DNA of 64,000 nucleotides from Anaerolineae bacterium (GTDB lineage: Bacteria > Chloroflexota > Anaerolineae > Anaerolineales > Anaerolineaceae), in NCBI GenBank assembly GCA_013178185.1, contig JABLXC010000001.1, positions 216,258 through 280,257 of the forward strand. The letters are read 5' to 3'. Every line of letters starts with the position of its first letter. Within the stretch, counting starts at the first letter, position 1. The notes below the pieces were generated by a model. The model saw only the letters and a program-made list of their open reading frames with translations. It searched no databases and was not told the DNA's origin. Made by a program: the position numbers and the translations under genes. Of this stretch, positions 25,893-34,573 are shown in pieces.

Positions 25893-26678
25893 ATGAGTGT
25901 TACACGAAGAATGGGACGAATTTTTGCGCCGGACGGCAAGGCTTTGATCGTTGCCATGGATCATGGCGGTATGGATGGCCCTTGTAAAGGTCTTGAAAAT
26001 CCTGGAAAAACGATCGAAAAAATTGTGACTGGCGGCGCCAATGCCATTTTGACGACCTACGGCCTGGCGCGGCGCTACGCGGCAGAACTGGCCGGCATCG
26101 GTTTGATCTTGCGGTCGGATGGCGGCGGCACTTCGATTGGACCAGGCGGTGGTCCTGGCAGGATCTTCTTCGAGGTAGAAGAAGCCCTGCGGCTGGGCGC
26201 TGATGCGATGGCTGTATCCGCCTTCCCTGGCGCGCCGAACGAAGGGGAGACGATGGAAAACCTGGCCTACATCGCCGGCGAGGCGCACAAATGGGGTATT
26301 GCTGTGCTAGGCGAAATGGTCCCCGGCGGGTTCGACAGCCCTGCGGACAAACGCACCTCGGAAACCGTCGCTCTTTCGGCGCGGGTGGGCGCTGAACTGG
26401 GAGCGGATATTATCAAGACGCCGTATGTCTCCGGCTTCGAAGCGGTCACCAGCACCAGCTACGTGCCGGTGGTCATTTTGGGCGGCGCCAAGCGTGGTAA
26501 AGAACGCGATATGCTGGCCGATATCAAAGCAGCGATTGATACAGGCGCATCCGGTGTCGCGATCGGACGGAATATCTGGCAATCCGAAAATCCAACTGCC
26601 ATGACGGCTGCCGTGGCTGCCATCCTGCACAAAAACGCCAGCGTGGACGAGGCCATGGCCATTCTGGCGGGCAAATAG
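25893..26678 (+). CDS. LsrF/FbaB-type class I aldolase (DhnA family)
   Basis: 261-residue DeoC/FbaB/LsrF-type TIM barrel. [11 protein letters not shown] (Asp23-His24) forms the substrate pocket, and Lys175 in [11 protein letters not shown] is in the Schiff-base position. GGAKR (about 192) and [13 protein letters not shown] provide the phosphate-binding loops. Known relatives are archaeal-type fructose-bisphosphate aldolase, LsrF of AI-2 catabolism and 2-amino-3,7-dideoxy-heptulosonate synthase. In this operon, with kinase, isomerases and dehydrogenases, cleavage of a phosphorylated ketose is the most likely role (inference). Confidence 0.85.
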   Translation: MSVTRRMGRIFAPDGKALIVAMDHGGMDGPCKGLENPGKTIEKIVTGGANAILTTYGLARRYAAELAGIGLILRSDGGGTSIGPGGGPGRIFFEVEEALRLGADAMAVSAFPGAPNEGETMENLAYIAGEAHKWGIAVLGEMVPGGFDSPADKRTSETVALSARVGAELGADIIKTPYVSGFEAVTSTSYVPVVILGGAKRGKERDMLADIKAAIDTGASGVAIGRNIWQSENPTAMTAAVAAILHKNASVDEAMAILAGK

Positions 26679-26844
26679 CGCTCTTTTGTTGATCACACCC
26701 TTGTTCAATAAGAGCTTGCCAGTGACTCAACACCTTGCAGGGAAACCGGAAGAACCATGGAAAAACCTCCTGCTGGTTTACCGATAAACCGGAGCTAATC
26801 GAAAGCAAGGGTGTCTTATAAACTTTCGATTGGGAGAATAAAAA

Positions 26845-27639
26845 ATGAAACCAGACTTCAAACGATTTGTTGGCCAGGTGGCCGTAGTGACCGGCGGCGC
26901 GAAGGGGATCGGCGGGGCGTGCGCGCTGCGTTTTGCTCAAGAGGGCGCTAATGTGGCGATCCTTGATATTGAAATGACGGCGGCAGAAGAGAACGCCAAA
27001 GCCTGCCGCGCCGAGGGCGTAGAGGTGTTGGTGCTGAACTGTAACGTCGCTGATGAAATCAGCGTCCAGAACGCTATCGACGCGGTGGTTAAAAAATGGG
27101 GCCGCATTGATGTCCTGGTGGCTTCAGCCGGTATCTATAGCGGCAAACCCCTGCCAGAGGTGAGCCTGAAACAGTGGCAACGCTTGATTGATATCAATTT
27201 GACCGGCGTTTTCCTCACCAACCGGGCGGTGGCGCCGATTATGATGAAGCAGAAATCCGGCAGCATCATCAATGTCGCTTCAATGGCCGGGAAGACAAGT
27301 TTTCCCGGATCGGCGGAATATTCAGCCTCTAAGAGCGGAGTGATTGGATTGACGCGCTCGGTGGCGATGGATATGGCGCCGTATGGCGTTACCGTAAACG
27401 CCCTTTGCCCGGGCAATACTTTGACCGATATGGTTATTAAAGAAGTATCCGTGCAGGTTGGCAAAGCAGTTGGTATGAGCAGTGAGGAATGGATTAAGAT
27501 GCGCGCCAACGATGCGCCGCTGAAACGGCTTGCCGAGCCGTGGGAAATGGCAGGCGTGACTGCTTTCCTGGCCTCGCAAGACTCGCGCTATCTCACAGGG
27601 CAGGCTATCGAGGTGGATGGCGGGATCATCATGAGCTAG
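26845..27639 (+). CDS. short-chain dehydrogenase/reductase (canonical)
   Basis: 264 residues with complete SDR motifs: TGGAKGIG (16-23), SAG in LVASAGIYSG, catalytic Ser146 in INVASMAG, Tyr159 and Lys163 in YSASK, and a VDGG end. Asp41 after the second strand (VAILDIE) predicts NAD(H) preference. It probably oxidises a polyol or sugar alcohol. A 166-bp gap precedes it and the zinc dehydrogenase starts 15 bp after it. Confidence 0.88.
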   Translation: MKPDFKRFVGQVAVVTGGAKGIGGACALRFAQEGANVAILDIEMTAAEENAKACRAEGVEVLVLNCNVADEISVQNAIDAVVKKWGRIDVLVASAGIYSGKPLPEVSLKQWQRLIDINLTGVFLTNRAVAPIMMKQKSGSIINVASMAGKTSFPGSAEYSASKSGVIGLTRSVAMDMAPYGVTVNALCPGNTLTDMVIKEVSVQVGKAVGMSSEEWIKMRANDAPLKRLAEPWEMAGVTAFLASQDSRYLTGQAIEVDGGIIMS

Positions 27640-27654
27640 AAATTTGAGGTTTGC

Positions 27655-28692
27655 ATGACAAAAACAAGGACAACGATTTTTAACGGGCCTAAGCAACTGG
27701 AAGTGCGCGAGGTTGAGCTTCCGGCGCTAGGAGAGCGACAAGTGCTCGTCAAGGTAAAGGCCTGCGCGCTTTGTACGTGGGAGCAGCGCTTCTACAAAGG
27801 TTCCGCTAGCGAAGACTATCCTTTTCGCGGTGGACATGAGGTCTCCGGCGAGGTGGTTGCTCTCGGCAGCCGGGCAAAAACGGACGCCAGGCCGGGCGAT
27901 GGCGCTTCGCTGGCGATCATGACGCGCTGCGGGGCGTGCGATAACTGCCGTCGCGGCATGGATAACTTTTGCGAGAATGATGACGGCGGCAAGATCCCCG
28001 GTTTGCCCTGGGGACCAGGCGGTTTGAGCGATTATGTGATCGTCGAAGACTACCAGCTCTACAAAGCAGCCCCCCCTTATGACTATGCAGCGCTAGCGTT
28101 GGCCGAGCCGGTGGCCTGTGTGCTGCGCAGCGTCGAAGCCCCTGCCCTTGAAAAAGGCGATGCCGTTCTGGTGCAAGGCGTTGGCATGATGGGACTGCTC
28201 CACGTCCAACTGCTCCAGCTTCGTGGGGTGCGCGTGTTGGTGAGCGAACCAGACGCCGCTCGTCGCCAGAAGGCGCTGGAGGAAGGCGCAATCGCGGCGT
28301 ACAACCCGATGGAAGAAGACGGGAAGCAATTCGTCCAGGATCACACCGGCGGGCGTGGAGTGAAGGCTGTCTTCTTCACCGCCGGGGGTGTTCCAGCGAT
28401 TGAAGCGGGTATCCCACTGCTTGCAAAACGCGGTTGGTTGTGTTTGTATGGCTCGATCCATCCCAAGGGGCCGCTCACGGTTGACCCCAATCTGATTCAC
28501 TACAATGAACTTGTGATCACGGGCACCTTCTCGCACACCAAGTCCAGCTTCCGGCAGGCGGTGGCGTTACTGGCGCAAGGCCAAGTGAACACTGCGCCGT
28601 TCATCAGCGAAAGGGTAGCCTTTCCCAAAGTGGATTATGCTTTTGAGCGCGCCATCAGCCCAGATACTTATCGGGTTGTAGTGGAATTTTAA
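27655..28692 (+). CDS. zinc-dependent medium-chain alcohol/polyol dehydrogenase
   Basis: 345 residues of the MDR family. Catalytic zinc ligands Cys40 (LCTWEQ), His61 and Glu62 (GGHE) and structural zinc cysteines Cys92, Cys95, Cys98 and Cys106 are all present. The nucleotide loop is VQGVGMMGLLHVQL (about 176-189), and VLVSEPD has an acidic residue that favours NAD. It resembles sorbitol/threonine dehydrogenases. It sits between a canonical SDR and an FGGY kinase, consistent with polyol to ketose oxidation before phosphorylation (inference). Confidence 0.87.
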   Translation: MTKTRTTIFNGPKQLEVREVELPALGERQVLVKVKACALCTWEQRFYKGSASEDYPFRGGHEVSGEVVALGSRAKTDARPGDGASLAIMTRCGACDNCRRGMDNFCENDDGGKIPGLPWGPGGLSDYVIVEDYQLYKAAPPYDYAALALAEPVACVLRSVEAPALEKGDAVLVQGVGMMGLLHVQLLQLRGVRVLVSEPDAARRQKALEEGAIAAYNPMEEDGKQFVQDHTGGRGVKAVFFTAGGVPAIEAGIPLLAKRGWLCLYGSIHPKGPLTVDPNLIHYNELVITGTFSHTKSSFRQAVALLAQGQVNTAPFISERVAFPKVDYAFERAISPDTYRVVVEF

Positions 28693-28709
28693 CTTGTAAG
28701 GAAGCGAGC

Positions 28710-30224
28710 TTGTCAACAGAAAAAGTATTGCTTGGGATTGATATTGGTACTCAAGCGGTGAAAGTGCTGGCGGTGAGTTTGGATGGCCGCGTGCTGGCCC
28801 AGTTTGGGTTGGAGCGCGGCCCCAGCCATCCGCATCCGGGCTGGGTTGAAATGGACGCCGCACAAGACCTGTGGGGGCCGGTTGTTCAACTGCTAAAGAG
28901 GTTGTTTAGCAGTTCGGCGGTTCGTCCGCAGGATATCGCCGTGGTGGGGGTGAGCGGCCTGGTGCCGTGTCTGTGCCCGCTGGATGAGCAAGGCAACCCA
29001 GCCGGCGAGGTGATCCTGTATTCTGATAACCGCGCTTTGGATGAACTGGCTTGGGTTAATCAAACGGCTGGCCTCTCCTTGACTGCCGAAGCGGTGGTCC
29101 CAAAGCTGGTCTGGATTCGCAACCGCCAGCCGGAACGTTTTAACCGCATTCGTACGATCTTCTCTGCCCATAATTTTGTCGTTTACCGGCTGACCGGGGT
29201 GAGGGTTGTGGATTATGATACGGCTGGCATCCTGGGAGGAATTTTTGACCGCCAGAGCAAGAGCTGGCGCGTGGAGATCTTTGAGAAACTGGGGTTGTCC
29301 CCTTCTTTGCTTCCTCCTTTGTCTCCGGCGACAGGGCTGGTGGGAACCATCACGCCTGAAGCGGCCCAACAGACCGGTTTACCAACCGGTATCCCGGTGA
29401 TTGCCGGCAGCGGCGACACTTTTCCGACGATTGTTGGTTGCGGCGTGATTGATGTTGGCGACGCGATGGTTTCCTATGGAACCACCGGCCTGCTCACGCT
29501 GGCTCAGAAACCGCTGGTGCATTCGGCGGGTGGGCCGCACTTCGATGACGGCAAGGGAGAAGCCTCTGTTGCCTGGGTAGCCAATATTCTTTCAGCCGGG
29601 AGGCTGGTGCGATGGTATTGCGAGCAATTTGGCCAAATGGAACACACCATTGCCCGCCGGATGGGGGTGAGTATGCATGACCTGCTGGATGCCCAGGCAG
29701 GGCGGTTGCCGCCCGGCGCTGACGGTTTGATCATTCTACCGCACTGGCTTGGCCGCCGTACGCCGGATCCCACGCCGCACATCAGTGGGGCGATGATTGG
29801 CTTTACGCCCAGTCACACGCCGGCGCATATTTACCGGGCTATCCTTGAATCTTTTGGGTATAATATGCGGCAGACATTTGAAGCGGTGCGCTCGCAAGCA
29901 AAGCGGGTTGTCGCCACGGCAGGGGGGGCGCGCAGCCGCTTGTGGCGGCAGATTGTGACCGATATCCTCAAGACGCCGATCGAGTATTACCCTTCGGCCA
30001 GCGGCGCTTTGGGGATTGCGTTTCTTGCCGGTTATGCTGCCGGGTTGATACAGGACTTCAATGACATTAAAAGGCACTGGCTGCAAGGCGCCGAAGTCAC
30101 GATTCCTGAACCGTCACTGACGCCAGTTTATGATCGGTACTTCGAGGTCTATTGTAATTTTGACCGCGAGATGGCTGCGCCCTTTGCTCAATTGGCGCAA
30201 CTTGCGGCGCATTCTACAGAATAA
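28710..30224 (+). CDS. FGGY family carbohydrate kinase 1
   Basis: 504 residues. The ATPase fold of the FGGY family shows in LLGIDIGTQAVKVLAVSLDG (phosphate 1) and IPVIAGSGDTFPTIVGCGVIDVGD in the middle. The C-terminal VATAGGARSRLWRQIVTDILKTPIEY matches the adenosine loop region. The family phosphorylates ketoses and polyols (xylulose, ribulose, glycerol, AI-2). TTG start at 28710 with AAGGAAG upstream, 18 bp after the dehydrogenase stop. Specificity is not predictable; pairing with an LsrF-type aldolase recalls the LsrK/LsrF arrangement but no other Lsr genes are present. Confidence 0.87.
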   Translation: MSTEKVLLGIDIGTQAVKVLAVSLDGRVLAQFGLERGPSHPHPGWVEMDAAQDLWGPVVQLLKRLFSSSAVRPQDIAVVGVSGLVPCLCPLDEQGNPAGEVILYSDNRALDELAWVNQTAGLSLTAEAVVPKLVWIRNRQPERFNRIRTIFSAHNFVVYRLTGVRVVDYDTAGILGGIFDRQSKSWRVEIFEKLGLSPSLLPPLSPATGLVGTITPEAAQQTGLPTGIPVIAGSGDTFPTIVGCGVIDVGDAMVSYGTTGLLTLAQKPLVHSAGGPHFDDGKGEASVAWVANILSAGRLVRWYCEQFGQMEHTIARRMGVSMHDLLDAQAGRLPPGADGLIILPHWLGRRTPDPTPHISGAMIGFTPSHTPAHIYRAILESFGYNMRQTFEAVRSQAKRVVATAGGARSRLWRQIVTDILKTPIEYYPSASGALGIAFLAGYAAGLIQDFNDIKRHWLQGAEVTIPEPSLTPVYDRYFEVYCNFDREMAAPFAQLAQLAAHSTE

Positions 30225-30287
30225 TGAAGCTGACCTGAACGCGATAACTGTTGTCGGGTCGGGTTCTCAAGAGAGGGTTTATCGACC

Positions 30288-30941
30288 ATGGTTGAAAAAA
30301 ATGGTACTGCGCAGCCGACGATCAGTACCCGCCTGAAGAAGAAACGGGTTCAGGCGGGGCTGAGTATCCGAGAACTGGCGAGGCGCACAGGGTTGACGGC
30401 TTCGTTCATCAGCCAGGTGGAAAACGAGAAAGCCAATGTTTCGCTTGACTCGCTTCGGCGGATTTCAGAGGTGTTGGGTGTACAAATGTTGTACTTCCTT
30501 TCTGATTTTGGGATAAACAATGGCGTCGAGCTGCGGGCTGTTTCGGAGGAATCGATCACAACTGGCGGTATGGCTGAAGCGCAAAACCTGGTGGATCGAA
30601 CTCATCCCCTGATCAAATCAAATATGCGCGCCAGGTTATTCCTTCCGGACGCCGGGATCACGTATGAATTGTTGACCTCACGCCTGGATCACAAGATGGA
30701 AGCCTTTATGGGGAGAATGTCGCCCGGCACGGGGAATGTGGGCAGCAAATTGAGCATCCCGACTGAGGAATTTATTTTTGTGTTGGCCGGTGCATTGAGA
30801 GTTGGCATTGGCGACCAGATTTACCTGGTTGAAGCTGGTGACTCTATCTATTTTGAGGGGCAGTCTTTAACCTGCCTGGCAAGCGGCAGCGACACAGAAG
30901 AGACGATCTGGCTTTCGGTGGTCACGCCGCCTGCTTTCTAG
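30288..30941 (+). CDS. XRE-cupin transcriptional regulator (candidate island regulator)
   Basis: 217 residues. The N-terminal helix-turn-helix (about 14-66) reads LKKKRVQAGLSIRELARRTG then TASFISQVENEKANVSLDSL. A cupin sensor domain occupies about 135-205 (IPTEEFIFVLAGALRVGIGD, VEAGDSIYF). Such regulators (PuuR/SutR-like) control catabolic genes by binding a small ligand in the cupin. It is the last gene of the left arm. It lies between the two copies of the 19-bp operator and is the only DNA-binding protein in the island, so it is the best candidate to bind that element (inference). Confidence 0.88.
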   Translation: MVEKNGTAQPTISTRLKKKRVQAGLSIRELARRTGLTASFISQVENEKANVSLDSLRRISEVLGVQMLYFLSDFGINNGVELRAVSEESITTGGMAEAQNLVDRTHPLIKSNMRARLFLPDAGITYELLTSRLDHKMEAFMGRMSPGTGNVGSKLSIPTEEFIFVLAGALRVGIGDQIYLVEAGDSIYFEGQSLTCLASGSDTEETIWLSVVTPPAF

Positions 30942-30967
30942 CGGTTATGGCGCCCCTTGGGGCTGAG

Positions 30968-31008
30968 AAAAAGAGCAGCGCTACCTCTACGGCAGCGCTG
31001 CTCTTTTT
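30968..31008. terminator. strong bidirectional intrinsic terminator
   Basis: A 15-bp perfect stem (30968-30982 with 30994-31008, core AGAGCAGCGCT) has an 11-base loop. It has A5 at the left arm and T5 at the right arm, so it works on either strand. It separates the left arm from the convergent AOR gene. Confidence 0.9.
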
Positions 31009-31077
31009 AGGAACTACGAATGAACGTGTGAATTTACAGTGTTTTTAGGCAGCGAGGCTATCTCATCTCTTGCCCGC

Positions 31078-32805
31078 TTAATTCCACATCGCATCCATTT
31101 CTTCCAGTGGAACATCGAAGATCGTATTGTTGGGCGCCACCTGCTCTTTAATGAAATACTCTGGCAGGCGGTCGTCTTCGGTTGTGAACCCGGCGGCGCG
31201 ATTGAACTGGATTTCGAGCTTGATGGTGCGCAGGCCAAGCTGGTTCAGCCAGTCATCCGGAAGATCAACGCCATAGATGGAGCGCATCATGTTCACGGCA
31301 AAATCGGGCCGCTGGCCGACTGCCCCGGTATTGAAAGCGCACAAACCGAGGGCGTCATAGGCGGCGCGCTGGATCTGCATGGCGCGCGAGGCGCCGACGG
31401 CTTTGGAGGCATCCATGTGGTTAATGGGTAGAAAGACCGTCAATCCAGCGGTGTGATCGGCGCCCATCGGGCTGGTGGCGTAAGTGACGCCCGTGCCTTT
31501 GACGACGCGCGGATCATAAGCGCTCATCGCCTGGCCCTTGACCGCCGGGATGCGCTTGACGTTCAAGGCCTTGCCGGTATGCACCACGCCGTTGGCGACC
31601 AATTTGCCTAGTTCTCCTCCGGTAGAAATTTCCTCCAGCACTTCGGCGGCGCGTTTGCCGTCTCCAAAACGCGGCAAATTCATGCTCTTATAGGGCTCAG
31701 GGGCGCAGCCTGTCTCTGCAGCTTCCATCATTACGCCCAGCGCCGCGCCGACCTCGATGGTGTCCAATCCGAGCTCGTTGCACAGATAATTGAGATGGGC
31801 TACCTCATCGAGAGAGGAAATATCCAGGTTGGATCCGCACAGACCAAGCGTTTCAAACTCGATCGGCGTGACCGCCAGCGTACCGTCTTCCTTTGGGAAG
31901 ATATTACTGCACTGAATAACGCAGCCCCGCATACAGGCGTGGGTTGGCGTTCCCACGCCGTCGCGCGCCATGATCAGGTCATACATCGTCTCGGCGCTTA
32001 TGCCTTCAGCATTGTCCATTCGCCCGATACTGAAGTTGCGCACAGGCAGACCGCCCAGGGTCTGTACTTGCATCACGGTTGAAGCTGTTCCAAATTTCCG
32101 CAGGGTGGTCACGCGCTCGTTTGCGGCGACGAATTTATTGAACTCTACAATCTTTGTACGAGCTTCTTTTTCTGTTGCGATGCTGGTTTTGCCAGTGATC
32201 TTGCGGATCAGAACGGCCTTCAGTCCCTTGCTTCCCATCACGGCGCCCATCCCGCCCCGGGCTGCCAGGCGGGAAGGCCGGTCTTCTGCATCCGAAACAG
32301 CGATACCTGCGCCTTTATAGAGGTGCTCGCCTGCATAACCGTTGCAAATAAAAACGTACCCTTCGCCGAAATCTCTTTTCAACGCTTCAGCCAGCTGGCT
32401 GTTCCAAAGGTTTTGGTAGGGCTTTCCGTCTGCGAGACGTGGGCCCTTCTCATCCAGGATAAAAATGGAGAGATCGCCTGCCGGGCGCATACCGGTGAAA
32501 ACGATTGCCCGGTATCCCAATGCGGCGATGCTGTCGCCGCCCATTCCGCCAGCGTTGGATTCTTTTATGCCGCCGGTCAGCGGGCTCTTGCCGCCGACAG
32601 AAAGCCGCCCGCCCGTGGAAACGTTGCGGCCGGAAAGCGCGCCAGCTGCAAAAACTAATATGTTTTCGGGGCCGAGCGGGTCGGACTTAGGCGGGACCAT
32701 TTCTGAAACGAGCATTCCAGTCAGCAGGCGGCCGCCGAGCAAGGGATCTTCCAGGATTCTTTCTTGGGGTTCGCCATTGGCGAGGTTGACGATCAAAATT
32801 TTCAT
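31078..32805 (-). CDS. aldehyde:ferredoxin oxidoreductase (tungsten/molybdenum AOR family)
   Basis: 575 residues. The N-terminal pterin-binding region includes GALSGRNVSTGGRLSVGGKSPLTGG and the later GGMGAVMGSKGLKAV. The [4Fe-4S] ligands are Cys291, Cys295 and Cys299 (CMRGCVIQC), with Cys489 in DALGLC. Family members oxidise aldehydes to acids and reduce ferredoxin, or the reverse, in anaerobes. It overlaps the iron alcohol dehydrogenase gene by 4 bp, so alcohol, aldehyde and acid steps may be coupled. The presence of a low-potential enzyme supports an anaerobic host. Confidence 0.92.
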   Translation of the reverse strand: MKILIVNLANGEPQERILEDPLLGGRLLTGMLVSEMVPPKSDPLGPENILVFAAGALSGRNVSTGGRLSVGGKSPLTGGIKESNAGGMGGDSIAALGYRAIVFTGMRPAGDLSIFILDEKGPRLADGKPYQNLWNSQLAEALKRDFGEGYVFICNGYAGEHLYKGAGIAVSDAEDRPSRLAARGGMGAVMGSKGLKAVLIRKITGKTSIATEKEARTKIVEFNKFVAANERVTTLRKFGTASTVMQVQTLGGLPVRNFSIGRMDNAEGISAETMYDLIMARDGVGTPTHACMRGCVIQCSNIFPKEDGTLAVTPIEFETLGLCGSNLDISSLDEVAHLNYLCNELGLDTIEVGAALGVMMEAAETGCAPEPYKSMNLPRFGDGKRAAEVLEEISTGGELGKLVANGVVHTGKALNVKRIPAVKGQAMSAYDPRVVKGTGVTYATSPMGADHTAGLTVFLPINHMDASKAVGASRAMQIQRAAYDALGLCAFNTGAVGQRPDFAVNMMRSIYGVDLPDDWLNQLGLRTIKLEIQFNRAAGFTTEDDRLPEYFIKEQVAPNNTIFDVPLEEMDAMWN

Positions 32806-33941
32806 AGGTATTCCTCCATCAATTTAGCGCAGTCTTCGGCGGTCGCCTGGCGGATATTGTTGCCAAACATCGCCATTCGGGTGGTACTCTCGGCCAGTTT
32901 GGCAATATCGGCTTTTTGCAAGCCAACTTCGCTCAAACGGGTTGGCAGACCGAGGTCTGCGATGAACTTTTTTGCCCAGCCGGAAAAATCTTCCGGTTTG
33001 CTGCTGGCAGGTAGGCGCATGGCCTCGCGTAGCGCTTCCCACCGCTCGGGGGAGATGGCAGGGGCGTCGAAGGCCAGCGTTGGCGGCAGCAATACAGCTA
33101 CCGCGAGGCCGTGATGCAGGTGGTATGTGTTGGCCAGCGGTCCGGCGATGGCGTGGTCCAGCCCAAGGCCGGCCTGATCCATGGCGATGCCGGCGATTGT
33201 GGCGGCTTCGATCATGGCTTTACGGGCCTCCAGGTTCTTGCCGTTGTGGGTTGCTTCGGGAAGCCAGCGCACCGCCGCCCGAATGGCGCCCAGCGCGAAC
33301 AAATCGGTCATCGGATTGGCGCGCTTGCCCAGGTAGGCTTCAATGGCGTGCACCAGCACGTCCATGCCGGTCGCAGCGGTCAATTTGGGCGGGAGCGACA
33401 GGGTCAGCGACCCGTCCAGGATAGCGATCTTCGAGAACACCTCTGGGTGGACGACGCCTTTCTTAAAGCCAGTGTGGTCGCCGATCACGGTCACATGAGT
33501 CGATTCGCTGCCGGTGCCGGCGGTGGTTGGGATAGAAATCACCGGCAGGGCAGGTTTTTCGAGTTTTGCTCTGCCCCATTGCAGGTCTTCCCAATCCAGC
33601 CCAGGGTTGCCCAACAGGATACCAACGGCTTTGGCGGTGTCAATGACGGAACCGCCGCCCAGCGCAACAACGTGGGTTGAGCCCGCTTTCCGGGCCGCCT
33701 CGAAGGCCGGTAAGACATCCTGGACGTTGGGGTTGCCAGGGATATCGCTGAACACTTCGACGGGAACGCCAGCGGCGGCAAGTTTGTTCAAGAATGGCTC
33801 GGCCAGACCTGCCGAAATAATGCCTTTATCGGTCAGCAGCGCAACTTTCGGGCCTTCGACATGGCTTAGTTCTTGAACCAGGTCTTCAGCGGCGTCGCTG
33901 GAAAAAATCAATCGAGTAGGAAAGTGAAAAATGGATCCCAT
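32802..33941 (-). CDS. iron-containing alcohol dehydrogenase
   Basis: 379 residues of the Fe-ADH family. NAD-binding GGGS at 95-98, and metal ligands Asp194 (GMDVLVHAIEAY), His198, His263 (GLDHAIAGPL) and His277 (HHGLA). These enzymes interconvert alcohols or diols and aldehydes; relatives include lactaldehyde reductase and 1,3-propanediol dehydrogenase. Translationally coupled (4-bp overlap) to the downstream AOR gene. Transcribed divergently from the amidohydrolase arm. Confidence 0.9.
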   Translation of the reverse strand: MGSIFHFPTRLIFSSDAAEDLVQELSHVEGPKVALLTDKGIISAGLAEPFLNKLAAAGVPVEVFSDIPGNPNVQDVLPAFEAARKAGSTHVVALGGGSVIDTAKAVGILLGNPGLDWEDLQWGRAKLEKPALPVISIPTTAGTGSESTHVTVIGDHTGFKKGVVHPEVFSKIAILDGSLTLSLPPKLTAATGMDVLVHAIEAYLGKRANPMTDLFALGAIRAAVRWLPEATHNGKNLEARKAMIEAATIAGIAMDQAGLGLDHAIAGPLANTYHLHHGLAVAVLLPPTLAFDAPAISPERWEALREAMRLPASSKPEDFSGWAKKFIADLGLPTRLSEVGLQKADIAKLAESTTRMAMFGNNIRQATAEDCAKLMEEYL

Positions 33942-34017
33942 GACTATACCTCGCTTTTTATGTGAAATAAGAGAATTGGAAGAAAGATACCAGCAAGCCT
34001 TTTAGTTGTACTTAATG

Positions 34018-34046
34018 TATTATACTCTTACTTATACTAAAAGTAA
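34018..34046 (-). promoter_or_regulatory. candidate proximal promoter of the Fe-ADH/AOR unit
   Basis: On the minus strand TTACTT (34046-34041) and TATAAT (34023-34018) are 17 bp apart, about 75 bp upstream of the Fe-ADH start. A direct repeat TTATACT (34020-34026 and 34032-34038) overlaps it and could be a regulator site. Confidence 0.5.
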
Positions 34047-34172
34047 CATTTTTCACGTTTCGCAAGATCAAAACGTCAGTATTTTCATGGCAGAGCCGGC
34101 TTGTAAAGGATGCCCGTGACATTTTTGAAAGATTTTGCACGGCAGCTGCTTCTTGCGTTTATAGCTAATTTA

Positions 34173-34202
34173 TTTATAATGTAATTATGCGAAAAATGTC
34201 AA
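34173..34202 (-). promoter_or_regulatory. distal divergent promoter abutting the 19-bp operator
   Basis: Reading leftward, TTGACA (34202-34197, the complement of the first operator half-site) is followed after 17 bp by TTATAA, or after 18 bp by TATAAA (34179-34173). The operator would thus touch promoters on both strands. Confidence 0.5.
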
Positions 34203-34238
34203 TTGTCACTTGACATCAGAAGTTAAAATGGGTATTCT
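34197..34238 (+). promoter_or_regulatory. second copy of the 19-bp operator with promoter (right arm)
   Basis: Positions 34197-34215 read TGTCAATTGTCACTTGACA, identical to the 23104 copy except for one base. TTGACA (34210-34215) is the -35 box and TATTCT (34233-34238) lies 17 bp downstream, the same geometry as at 23.1 kb. This supports common control of both arms. Confidence 0.8.
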
Positions 34239-34573
34239 TCCATAAACCTCTGCTCTTTTTGTGAAGAGGAAAGCAACAAGATATAATCTGGCAGCGTTAA
34301 TCATTCTTTGTTCTGGTTGTTGGTAAATGTCTTAAATGATTAGAAACCGCAAAGGATTCCTCCACTGTCAATGCATACACCGTTTTGCACGGATAGTTTT
34401 GTTTTCCCATTACACTTTCTAGTCAATCCATACCCAAGATCGTGAGATAGGTCTACCCTGGTCAATCCCTATTGAAACCGATTTCACGCTTGTGGCCAAA
34501 TATTGTATTGTGAAAAAATTCGCAAATTCGAATAATAAGATGGTATTTATTATATTTAGGAGTGATTCTTGTG

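Larger units (their letters stand above)
33942..34573. other. 632-bp divergent intergenic regulatory region
   Basis: AT-rich gap between the divergent Fe-ADH and amidohydrolase genes, with no credible reading frame. It contains a minus-strand promoter near 34020, the 19-bp operator with promoter elements on both strands at 34173-34238, and an inverted repeat ATTCG-6-CGAAT at 34518-34533. Promoter use at 34210 would leave a 5' leader of about 330 nt before the amidohydrolase. I recognise no known riboswitch or leader peptide in it. Confidence 0.7.

Noticed and set aside
28710..30224. AI-2 (Lsr) uptake and degradation system
   Set aside because: An FGGY kinase and an LsrF-type aldolase are present, but there is no LsrB, LsrG or LsrR-type regulator, and the dehydrogenases do not belong to that pathway.
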